Source: Oscillospiraceae bacterium (GTDB lineage Bacteria > Bacillota > Clostridia > UMGS1840 > HGM11507). From it: DNA of 64,000 nucleotides. The notes beneath the pieces are model-generated. The model did no database searches. It was not told the DNA's origin and saw nothing but the letters and a program-made list of their open reading frames with translations. Of this stretch, positions 1 through 7,727 are shown piece by piece (position 1 is the first letter of the stretch; every line of letters begins with the position of its first letter). The stretch lies in NCBI GenBank assembly GCA_015068665.1, contig SVKB01000001.1:226812-290811 (forward strand), written 5' to 3'. Made by a program: the position numbers and the translations under genes.

Positions 1-225
1 TTTTTCATTGTTGTCAATTTTAATATACCCGCGTATTATTAAAATCTTCCGCCTTGAAAAATCACAGATTTAAAAGCTTATGGTCTAAAAGATTTATTGC
101 CTGGATTTTTTCGGGCAATGCAAGGCAAAAACGGAGTGAATACCAACGTATTTGCGAGTATTTTAACGAAGCAGTGACGGAAAAATCCGACAAAAAACGG
201 GTTCGGATACCAACACATCTGCTTA
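1..225 (+). repeat. Dispersed noncoding repeat, family A, copy 1
   Basis: Positions 11-224 align almost end to end with 23505-23715. Shared blocks include TTGTCAATTTTAATAT, TTCCGCCTTGAAAAATCACA, GCAAGGCAAAAACGGAG and GAGTATTTTAACGAAGCA. It ends about 16 bases before the ATG of the oxidoreductase at 241, so the ribosome site of that gene abuts the repeat. The left end may be cut by the window edge. A 61-codon open frame crosses it but is not conserved in the other copy. It carries no transposase and its function is unknown. Confidence 0.85.
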
Positions 226-240
226 AGGAGGAGTTATAAA

Positions 241-1512
241 ATGAAAGAAAAAATGAGAGTTGCAGTGATAGGCTGCGGAAGATTTGCAAAGAACTTTGTG
301 CCTCTTTTTAAAGCACATCCTGTTGTTGAAAAAGTGTATGTGTGTGATCTTGATAAAAGTCGTGCAGAGGATTATTCCCAAAAATTTGATGTTGATATTA
401 TAGACAGCTTTGAGGCTGCTCTTAACTCAGATAAAATAAATGCAGTGGCAATTTTTACACAACGTTTTCAGCACGGAAGTATGGTAATTGAGGCTTTAAA
501 AGCAGGTAAGCATGTATACAGTGCGGTGCCTTGCTCGGTGGATATTGATGAAATTATTGAAATAGAAAAACTGGTGCGTGAAACACGTCTTACATATTCA
601 ATGGGGGAAACAGGCTTTTACAGAGCGCCTGCAATATTTTTAAGAGAAGAATTCGAAAAGGGAACTTTTGGTAAATTTACTTATGGCGAAGCCCATTATA
701 ATCACGATTTAAGAAATATGATACAGTCTTTTAAGAGTTCGGGAAACGAAGACTGGAAAAAGTTTGCAGGTATTCCGCCAATGTACTATCCGACTCACTC
801 AACAGCCATGGTTTTAAGTACTATGCCGGGAGTATATGCTAAAAGGGTAACTGCTTTAGGTTGCAGGGTTGCGCCCATTGATAACGTATATGGAGAAAAG
901 GGAGAAAATTTTTATAATAATCCTTTTTCAAACACATCTATGCTTCTGGAACTTTCAAATGGCGGTATTGCCAGAATAAGTGAAAACAGATGCGTGGGTT
1001 GGAGAGCGCCTGAAACCTATGTTTCTCAGTTTTACGGTACCGACGGCGGTTATGAATTTTCAGTTGCAAAACATCATCTTGCTTCCTGGAAAAAAGAAGA
1101 CGTTGAAAGAGGAACCGACGACCCTATAAGAGTTGATATGAAGGATGTTACGAAAATGCTTATGCCGGAGAGTATTTATGAAGAAATATGCTCCGATTAT
1201 AACTATGCAATTCAGCATATTGCCGACGGTGCGGGCTTTAAGGAAACTTCTCCCGTTCAGCCGGTTAAAAGACTTCCCAAGGAGTATTATGGTATTCCTA
1301 ACGGGCATAACGGAACACATCATTTTCTTATTGATGATTTTTGCCGTGCCTATGCAACCGGAAAACTTTCTCCTACAAATATCTGGCAGGTAGCCCGTTG
1401 GAATATACCGGGACTTCTTGCTCATCAGTCAGCGCTTCAGGGCGGAGTTCCTATTGATGTTATCGACCTTGGCAATCCTCCTGAAGATTGGGAAGTTCTT
1501 AACTGGAAATAA
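241..1512 (+). CDS. Gfo/Idh/MocA family oxidoreductase
   Basis: Predicted soluble NAD(P)-dependent sugar or sugar-derivative dehydrogenase of 423 residues. The N-terminal Rossmann fold has the dinucleotide motif G11-C-G13-R-F-A16, followed by the expected strand ending in CDLDKS near residue 35. The family's usual Glu-Lys-Pro motif is expected after AGKHVY near residue 94; here it reads SAVP, so the usual catalytic lysine is not at its normal place. The C-terminal half is the beta-sheet substrate domain. The start has AAGGAGGAG eight bases upstream. A GH20-type glycosidase follows 72 bases downstream with its own -10 box, which suggests a role in processing a released sugar. The substrate is not predictable. 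Confidence 0.85.
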   Translation: MKEKMRVAVIGCGRFAKNFVPLFKAHPVVEKVYVCDLDKSRAEDYSQKFDVDIIDSFEAALNSDKINAVAIFTQRFQHGSMVIEALKAGKHVYSAVPCSVDIDEIIEIEKLVRETRLTYSMGETGFYRAPAIFLREEFEKGTFGKFTYGEAHYNHDLRNMIQSFKSSGNEDWKKFAGIPPMYYPTHSTAMVLSTMPGVYAKRVTALGCRVAPIDNVYGEKGENFYNNPFSNTSMLLELSNGGIARISENRCVGWRAPETYVSQFYGTDGGYEFSVAKHHLASWKKEDVERGTDDPIRVDMKDVTKMLMPESIYEEICSDYNYAIQHIADGAGFKETSPVQPVKRLPKEYYGIPNGHNGTHHFLIDDFCRAYATGKLSPTNIWQVARWNIPGLLAHQSALQGGVPIDVIDLGNPPEDWEVLNWK

Positions 1513-1553
1513 AAAAAATTTAAAAAAACAGTAGTAATTATTTGTTTTTATGA

Positions 1554-1559
1554 TATAAT
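1554..1559 (+). promoter_or_regulatory. Extended -10 promoter element before the GH20 gene
   Basis: TATAAT preceded by TG at 1551-1552 gives an extended -10. No good -35 hexamer lies 17 bases upstream. It sits 25 bases before the ATG at 1585, so the leader would be very short. Confidence 0.5.
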
Positions 1560-1584
1560 TAAGAAAAAAGGAGATGGAAAAAAT

Positions 1585-3432
1585 ATGAATATAGTATCAA
1601 TTGACAATATTGAATTAAAAAAAGGTGCAGAGCTTTTAAAATCCCATTGGGAAATTCCCGATAATTATAAAATATATGCCAAAAAAGGTGAAAAGCTTAC
1701 GGTTGAATTTTCAGGTGAGGAAATCCACATAACCTATCCCTTGCCCGTTTCCCTGTACCGTGCTTTGTCCCTTGCATCTCTTGCAATATCCGAAAATCAG
1801 TTTAAAAAAATTGAAGAAACTCTTTATTTTGATGAATGCGGTGTTATGCTGGACTTATCAAGAAACGGTGTAATGAAGGTTGAATCAATAAAAAGATACG
1901 CGGATTATATGGCGCTTATGGGACTCAATCAGCTGTATTTATATATAGAGGATATATACGAGATAGAAGACCATCCTTATTTCGGTTATTTAAGAGGGAG
2001 ATATACCAAAGAGGAATTAAAGGAAATTGACGAGTATTGTGCTTCAATCGGAGTGGAGGCAATTCCCCATATCCAGACTCTTGGACACATGGCAAAGTAT
2101 TTAAGATGGGATGAGGCTGATAACTACCGTGATACCGCTGAGATTCTTCTTGCCGATGATGAAACTACCTACGAATTTATAAAAAAGGCAATTGCCTCGG
2201 TTTCCTCCTGCTTTAAAACCAAAAAAATACACCTTGGTATGGATGAAGCGGGAAATCTCGGAGGCGGAAAATATTATGCCAAAAACGGCCCCCGTGACAG
2301 AAAGCAAATTCTTTTAAGCCATATAAAGAGGGTTTGCGATATTGCTGAGGAATTCGGACTTACCCCGATTATTTACGGCGATGTTTTATATGCCGTTGCA
2401 TCAGGGGGGCAGTATGCAGGGGATTCGGTTGTTCTTCCCGATGAAATAAAAAATAATCTTCCTAAGAATTTAATTCCTGTTTACTGGAATTACTACTCAG
2501 AAGATTACAATGTATACAGTGAAAAATTAAAGGCATATAATTCACTTACCGGAAAAACTATTTTCTGGGGAGGAATATGGTCCTGGCAGGGAGGAACCTA
2601 CGATGCATATATGACAGAGGTTCTTACAGACCCTGCAATGAGAGCCTGCAAGGATCTTAATATACGAAGCGCTATCGGAAGCGTATGGCAGGATGACGGC
2701 TGTGAATGTAACTTCTTCTTAACAGTTCACGGGCTTATGTATTTTGCCGAGCATATGTATAATAAAGAGGTTGATAAAAAGCTACTCATAAAAAGGTTTG
2801 AGTATATAACAAAAACCGAATATGATGCCTTTATTAAGATGTCCTTCTTCCATAACGATTACGATAATTTTAACGATTATGAAAGTTACCTTGTAAGATA
2901 TATGGGCAAGCGCTATTACTGGGCGGATGTTCTTGTAGGGCTTATAGACTGTGAAATTAATGAAAAGCACATGTCGGCATATTATGAAAAATTAGCTGAA
3001 AATTATACGCGCTTTATCGGTAAAAATCCTTTATGGGATGAAGAGTTTACCTTCGTAAAGGAATATATATCAACAAATGCAAAGAAATGCTACATACTGG
3101 AAAATTTAAGAAATGCATATCTTGAGGGGAACAAAGAATTCTTAAGAGAGTGTGCCGATAAGCTGTTACCTGAGCTTAAGGAAGCCTATAAGCTTACAGG
3201 CTCCCTTCATAGAAGTCAGTGGCATAAGGTTTTAAAGCCCTTCGGCTATGAGGTTTTAGATATAAGATACGGTGGTATGGTAAGCCGTATAGAAACCGCA
3301 ATTTTAAGAATTAATCAGTATTTAAACGGTGAAATTTCCGAAATAGAAGAGCTGATACCCGAACGACTTAAGCTAAGAGGCTTCGGAATAAGACAGTTCG
3401 CAGGAATTATAAGTCCCACAGGGAAAATATAA
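1585..3432 (+). CDS. Glycoside hydrolase family 20-type enzyme (hexosaminidase-like), copy 1
   Basis: A 615-residue protein without a signal peptide, so probably cytoplasmic. The N-terminal 80 residues form the small alpha/beta domain typical of GH20, followed by a TIM-barrel region with LDLSRNGV (about 89-96), HIQTLGHM (about 162-169) and the Asp-Glu pair D220-E221 in HLGMDEAG. In GH20 the Glu is the acid/base and the Asp positions the substrate acetamido group. The usual GGDE context is replaced by GMDE. Length resembles intracellular streptococcal GH20C-type enzymes (about 630 residues). Inferred role: removal of terminal beta-linked N-acetylhexosamine from imported oligosaccharides. A paralogue lies at 24012-25862 with the DE pair at the same residue numbers. 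RBS AAGGAG precedes the ATG. Confidence 0.82.
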   Translation: MNIVSIDNIELKKGAELLKSHWEIPDNYKIYAKKGEKLTVEFSGEEIHITYPLPVSLYRALSLASLAISENQFKKIEETLYFDECGVMLDLSRNGVMKVESIKRYADYMALMGLNQLYLYIEDIYEIEDHPYFGYLRGRYTKEELKEIDEYCASIGVEAIPHIQTLGHMAKYLRWDEADNYRDTAEILLADDETTYEFIKKAIASVSSCFKTKKIHLGMDEAGNLGGGKYYAKNGPRDRKQILLSHIKRVCDIAEEFGLTPIIYGDVLYAVASGGQYAGDSVVLPDEIKNNLPKNLIPVYWNYYSEDYNVYSEKLKAYNSLTGKTIFWGGIWSWQGGTYDAYMTEVLTDPAMRACKDLNIRSAIGSVWQDDGCECNFFLTVHGLMYFAEHMYNKEVDKKLLIKRFEYITKTEYDAFIKMSFFHNDYDNFNDYESYLVRYMGKRYYWADVLVGLIDCEINEKHMSAYYEKLAENYTRFIGKNPLWDEEFTFVKEYISTNAKKCYILENLRNAYLEGNKEFLRECADKLLPELKEAYKLTGSLHRSQWHKVLKPFGYEVLDIRYGGMVSRIETAILRINQYLNGEISEIEELIPERLKLRGFGIRQFAGIISPTGKI

Positions 3433-3479
3433 AGGTTATATACCCTGCAATTTCAGGAATACTCTGATAAATTATCTTT

Positions 3480-3511
3480 AAAAAAACATCTGACGCAAGT
3501 CAGATGTTTTT
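3480..3511. terminator. Bidirectional Rho-independent terminator
   Basis: A perfect hairpin, AAAAAACATCTGAC, loop GCAA, and its complement ending in six T. It lies between the convergent GH20 gene and the AraC gene and has a U-tract in both directions. Confidence 0.9.
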
Positions 3512-3516
3512 TGATT

Positions 3517-4326
3517 TTAACTGTTCTTTTTACGGTAATCCAGGGGCGAGCAGCCTACCGAAGCTTTAAAGGCTGCACTGAAATAAGCAGGGTTTGAATA
3601 GCCTGTAATGTTGGAAATTTCAAGAATGGAATACGGGGTATATATAAGCAAATCCTTAGCCTTTTGCATCCGTAAATCAATTATGTAATTTTTAGGAGTT
3701 GTATCATATATCCTTTTAAATAAATTTATAAAATGAGCCGGTGTATAATTACATAAATTAGCCAGGTAGTTAATTGATATATCGTTTTTCAGATAATTCT
3801 GTTCAAGATAGGAAATTGCATTTTTAAGGGGATAAAAATCTATATTGGTATTATTGGTCATAAGCTTTGCATCGAGAACATCTTCAAATATTTCATATAA
3901 AATTTTTTTGGTTTTAAGCTTATGGTTATATGATTTGGAGTTATACTCATTTAATATAGCCGTAAACTTTTTTTTAATATTTTCATTGCCCTTTATCTGG
4001 TGAATGTCATAAAAAAAGCTATCCTCTTCCGCCATAGAATCTCCAACAATAAAATAGATATATATGCCGGAAAAATTATTGGTGATACTGTATGAGGAAA
4101 ACTTTTTAAAGCCTCCCGAATAAAGTATGTCATTATCTTTAAGATAGTATTTTTTGTTATTTACATACGCTACATACTCACCGTTTAAAACATAGGCTAT
4201 TTTATACATTTTTTTAGTAAATTCCTTACTGTATTTCCATGTCGTGCTGTATTTTTCCTTGGCAACTGAAGAAACTTCAACTATATTGATGTCGTAATTT
4301 GAAATAAGCCTCGGTTTTTCATACAT
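3517..4326 (-). CDS. AraC family transcriptional regulator
   Basis: A 269-residue protein with a cupin-like N-terminal sensing half and a C-terminal pair of helix-turn-helix motifs. The C-terminal 100 residues read as AraC/XylS type: NYLANLCNYTPAHFINLFKR as first HTH and ISNITGYSNPAYFSAAFK as second, followed by the usual G-x-x-P-x-x-Y-R-K ending (GCSPLDYRKK). AraC proteins in sugar-utilisation loci usually activate neighbouring genes when a ligand binds. Plausible targets are the GH20/oxidoreductase pair or the surface-protein run beginning at 4548. It has a near-consensus sigma-A promoter of its own. Confidence 0.92.
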   Translation of the reverse strand: MYEKPRLISNYDINIVEVSSVAKEKYSTTWKYSKEFTKKMYKIAYVLNGEYVAYVNNKKYYLKDNDILYSGGFKKFSSYSITNNFSGIYIYFIVGDSMAEEDSFFYDIHQIKGNENIKKKFTAILNEYNSKSYNHKLKTKKILYEIFEDVLDAKLMTNNTNIDFYPLKNAISYLEQNYLKNDISINYLANLCNYTPAHFINLFKRIYDTTPKNYIIDLRMQKAKDLLIYTPYSILEISNITGYSNPAYFSAAFKASVGCSPLDYRKKNS

Positions 4327-4391
4327 ATTTAAACAGCCCCTTCTTTTTAATAAATCTAAAATTTTTCATAAGAAAAAAATATTTTTTTCGT

Positions 4392-4420
4392 ATTATATCA
4401 AATTATACTGTCAATGTCAA
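4392..4420 (-). promoter_or_regulatory. Sigma-A promoter of the AraC gene
   Basis: Reading the minus strand, TTGACA (4415-4420) and TATAAT (4392-4397) are separated by exactly 17 bases, both perfect consensus. It points at the AraC gene that starts at 4326. Confidence 0.85.
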
Positions 4421-4547
4421 ATAAAAAACATTTTAATTTTTCGCAAATTGTATATTTTTTCTTATTTACTCTTATAAGGGAAATCTATATACTTAAGACA
4501 GGATGGGAAATCATCTTCAAAAATATAAAAGGAAAGGAGAATACACT

Positions 4548-4691
4548 ATGAAAAAATATATAAAGCCTGAACTGGAATTAAAAGTGCTGACCGCAGGTAA
4601 TGTGATTGCAAGTGCGGGACTTTCTGACTGGCTTGAAGACAAACAACTGGAAGATGCGGGAATTACAACAGCGTATCTGACCAATTCCTGA
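4548..4691 (+). CDS. Short KKYxKPE-type peptide, function unknown
   Basis: A 47-residue peptide beginning MKKYIKPELELKVLTAGNVI and ending in TTAYLTNS. An upstream in-frame ATG at 4503 exists, but AAAGGAGA lies just before 4548, which is the better start. The N-terminus K-K-Y-x-K-P-E followed by alternating hydrophobic/charged residues and a small-residue ASAG stretch resembles short ORFs I recognise from gut Firmicutes and Bacteroidetes. They have no established function. It has no cysteine and no classic signal peptide. It stands alone between a divergent AraC gene and the SLH gene at 4881. Whether it is a secreted, modified or regulatory peptide cannot be told. Confidence 0.65.
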   Translation: MKKYIKPELELKVLTAGNVIASAGLSDWLEDKQLEDAGITTAYLTNS

Positions 4692-4880
4692 TGCATGCTT
4701 AAAAAATGATTGAAACAATTTTATTTTGCGGGCAAAAAAGTCCGCATCAGATGAGGCATTGCAGCTTCATCAAAGGTATAACCGTTATGGAAAGGTTATA
4801 TCACAGACAATAGGATAGGTGCAGCAATAATTTCACTACTTGTTTGTACCTTGAGCGAAATGAAAGGAACGGATTAAATT
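4692..4880 (+). other. Intergenic leader with small hairpins, unresolved
   Basis: Contains weak inverted repeats (GCGGGC/GTCCGC around 4728-4746; GATGA/TCATC around 4752-4773; ATAACC/GGTTAT around 4780-4800). None has a terminator T-run. I recognise no riboswitch. It may be the 5' leader of the SLH gene. Confidence 0.35.
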
Positions 4881-7715
4881 ATGACTTTAAAAAGAGTATT
4901 AAGTTGGGTTCTAATTTTATCCTTTTTATTTGCAGGAGTAGTATTTGCTGATGAGATGGATACAGAAGCGGAATCTTCAGGCGTTTATGAAGAAGAACTT
5001 ATTCCTGAAGACACTGAGGATGACACATTGGAGGAAGAGGAAGATCGTGGCGACTACGATGACATTGACATTCCGGAGGAAAAGCCGGATGCTTCTGTAA
5101 CTGAACCTGATACTTCGGAGGAAGAAGTGAAACCTTCAGAACCTCAGGAGCCTGTTAAGGTTGTTAAAGGCAAATATAACCTTCTCGCAGTCCTGGATAT
5201 CATTCCTGCTCCTGATTCTTTTACCGATCAAAAGGTAATTACCCGTGGCGAACTGATGATGTATTTTTCAAAAATATCAGGGGTTGACGGGATTTCAAAA
5301 TCAGGATATACGGGCAAATTTACTGATGTAAATTCAGAAACTCCTTACTGCACACATATTCAGGCTATGGAAAATCTGGGAGTTATAAACGGTACCGGTA
5401 CCGGCAGCTTTTTCCCGGCTGATAAAGTTACTGTAACCGATGCTGTTGCTGCTGCAACCAAGCTTCTTGGTTATGATATTTATGCCGAAACAATGGGCGG
5501 GTATCCGACAGGCTATTACAGTGCTGCAAATCAGGCAGGCATCACAAAGGGCATGGAAGCTTCTTCGGACGGATACCTGTACGGTAAAAATGCTGTTACT
5601 CTTTTATTCAATATGCTTACAACCGAGCTTAAGGTTCAGTCGGTCTGGGGTAATGAGGAAAGCATTAAGGTAACAAACGGTTCATGCTACCTTGAAACAG
5701 TTTTTAATGTGTTTGAAGGCAAAGGTCTTGCTGACGGTAATGAATTTACCGGATTAAGGAAAGTTACCAAAACCGTTAATGAAGAGTGTATAAGTATTGA
5801 CGGCGTTATGTACAAAGCACCGGGAATGGATACCAATGCCGAATTAGGAAAAAAACTCAGATTTTTCTACAGGCAGGATGACGGCAGCTATATTATACCG
5901 GAGATTTTATACTATGAAGCAGATGCTTCGGTTGAAGTGACAAACCTGGATGCCGGCGATATTATTTCGGTTGACAACTATAACATTACATATCTTGATG
6001 AGCAGGGCAGGGAAGAAAAGCTGAAGTTTTCAGGAGTAAGTGATGTTATATATAACTTTAAAACCCATCCGGAATTTTCATATGATGACATCAGCATTGA
6101 TATGGGAACTGTTACTCTGATTGATAATGACGGTAACGGAACCTATGACGTTCTTAATATACTGTCATATGCAGAGTACATGATTGAAAGTGTCAATAAA
6201 ATTGATGAGGTTATCACAGCTGATAACGGTAAAAAAATAACTTTACCCGGAGATAATAATTGCACTATTTATCAGATGGGAAGAAAAATAACACTTGAGG
6301 ATGTTTATTCAGGTACCGTTATTAATGTTCTGGCATCTGACGATAACCTTTATATGATAATTTATGTTAATGCCGGCTCGGTTAACGGAACAGTCAGGGA
6401 AGTCAGCATAGATGACGGTATTACGAGAATTAAGATTGATGAAACCGTATATGAGCTTTCTCCTTTGGCAAAATATATTCCAAGAACAGGCGATTACGGA
6501 GCCTTTTACCTTAACCACTTCGGTCAGATTGCCGCAAAGGATAAGGTAGTTACCGATGAACAGTATGCTTACCTTATTAATAAAGGGGATATCAATACAT
6601 ATGAGGAAAGATATTTCGTAAAGCTTGTTAACGAGTCAGGTAAGGTTATTAATTATGAGCTTGCCCCAAAGGTAAAGTTTAACGATAATCCGAGAACCGA
6701 AGCACGCAATGTTATCAATAACCCATTGCTGATGAACGGAGTATTGGATGAAGACGGCAATCCTACCTGTCAGCAGCTAATTAAATTTAAAACCGATAAG
6801 GACGGAAAGCTCAATCTGATAAGAGTGTTTACCGATTATACAGACAAGGGAGAGGATTTTAAGAAGGATAAGGCTGATACAACCTTTACTCTTGACTATA
6901 AATCGGATGTTAATCTTAAATACTATGGCGGTAATGCCAAGGTTTTCGGTACAAGATTTTTAGTTAATGCCGAAACCCATATATTCTTTGCACCGCCAGC
7001 TCATACAACTGACGTGGAAAGCTTTGATGCAGGTCTTATAACCAAGCTTGCTACGGAAACAACCTATACAACACCTGAATTTTACGATGTTGCTTATTCC
7101 AATATGACGGGAGTAGTGGTAATAAGACAGGCGGCAGGAGCTGCTTCAAGTATGAAAAACGGTGATCCTGAGCTTGTTATCAGCAATATAACGAGATGTT
7201 ATATTCCCGAAGAGGATGCGGTAGGGCTGAGAATATACGGCTACAGACTGGGGCTTGAAAAGGAATTCCTTGTTAAAGATTTAAGTATTACTGATAATAA
7301 TTCAAACTACGGAAACGGAAAAGGTGTTCTTGATTTAAGACCGGGAGACGTTATACAGTATGCCTTAAATACCGATGGCAGCCTTGCTGCAATAAAAATA
7401 ATATTCCAGTACAACCCGGATAAATTTGAGCTGACAGAAAGCCACACAAGCACAACTTCTGTGTTTGTAGCACTTCATCAGGGTATAGCACAGCTGTTAT
7501 ACAGGGATGAAGCCTCGGTTATATTAAATGCAACCGATGTTAAAAAACGAATCCATGACAGAAGCTTTATAATCGGACCAAGAACCCGATTCTTCAGATT
7601 TGATACAAAGAAGAATAGACTTACAATGGTAGAGGCTACCGATATTCCTGAAAATGCCAAGGTTTATTTCAGAAACTGCTACAATATGCTTTATGATGTA
7701 ATCTATTTTGAATAA
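4881..7715 (+). CDS. SLH-domain cell-surface protein, large unknown body
   Basis: A 944-residue secreted protein. Residues 1-23 are a signal peptide ending VVFA. Residues 24-93 are an extremely acidic Glu/Asp/Pro linker. Residues about 97-240 hold SLH-type repeats (FTDVNSETPYCTHIQAMENL; GVINGTGTGSFFPADKVTV), which normally bind pyruvylated secondary cell-wall polymers. The remaining 700 residues are beta-rich, with no family I recognise. SLH repeats at the N-terminal side place the long body away from the wall. It starts a tight same-strand run (12 bases to the next gene), so it probably belongs to the polysaccharide-degradation apparatus. The RBS AAAGGAA is weaker than in its neighbours. Confidence 0.85.
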   Translation: MTLKRVLSWVLILSFLFAGVVFADEMDTEAESSGVYEEELIPEDTEDDTLEEEEDRGDYDDIDIPEEKPDASVTEPDTSEEEVKPSEPQEPVKVVKGKYNLLAVLDIIPAPDSFTDQKVITRGELMMYFSKISGVDGISKSGYTGKFTDVNSETPYCTHIQAMENLGVINGTGTGSFFPADKVTVTDAVAAATKLLGYDIYAETMGGYPTGYYSAANQAGITKGMEASSDGYLYGKNAVTLLFNMLTTELKVQSVWGNEESIKVTNGSCYLETVFNVFEGKGLADGNEFTGLRKVTKTVNEECISIDGVMYKAPGMDTNAELGKKLRFFYRQDDGSYIIPEILYYEADASVEVTNLDAGDIISVDNYNITYLDEQGREEKLKFSGVSDVIYNFKTHPEFSYDDISIDMGTVTLIDNDGNGTYDVLNILSYAEYMIESVNKIDEVITADNGKKITLPGDNNCTIYQMGRKITLEDVYSGTVINVLASDDNLYMIIYVNAGSVNGTVREVSIDDGITRIKIDETVYELSPLAKYIPRTGDYGAFYLNHFGQIAAKDKVVTDEQYAYLINKGDINTYEERYFVKLVNESGKVINYELAPKVKFNDNPRTEARNVINNPLLMNGVLDEDGNPTCQQLIKFKTDKDGKLNLIRVFTDYTDKGEDFKKDKADTTFTLDYKSDVNLKYYGGNAKVFGTRFLVNAETHIFFAPPAHTTDVESFDAGLITKLATETTYTTPEFYDVAYSNMTGVVVIRQAAGAASSMKNGDPELVISNITRCYIPEEDAVGLRIYGYRLGLEKEFLVKDLSITDNNSNYGNGKGVLDLRPGDVIQYALNTDGSLAAIKIIFQYNPDKFELTESHTSTTSVFVALHQGIAQLLYRDEASVILNATDVKKRIHDRSFIIGPRTRFFRFDTKKNRLTMVEATDIPENAKVYFRNCYNMLYDVIYFE

Positions 7716-7727
7716 GGAGGCACAAAT

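Noticed and set aside
54-239. 61-codon open frame before the oxidoreductase
   Set aside because: It lies within the family A repeat and is not conserved in the other copy, and it lacks a proper RBS.
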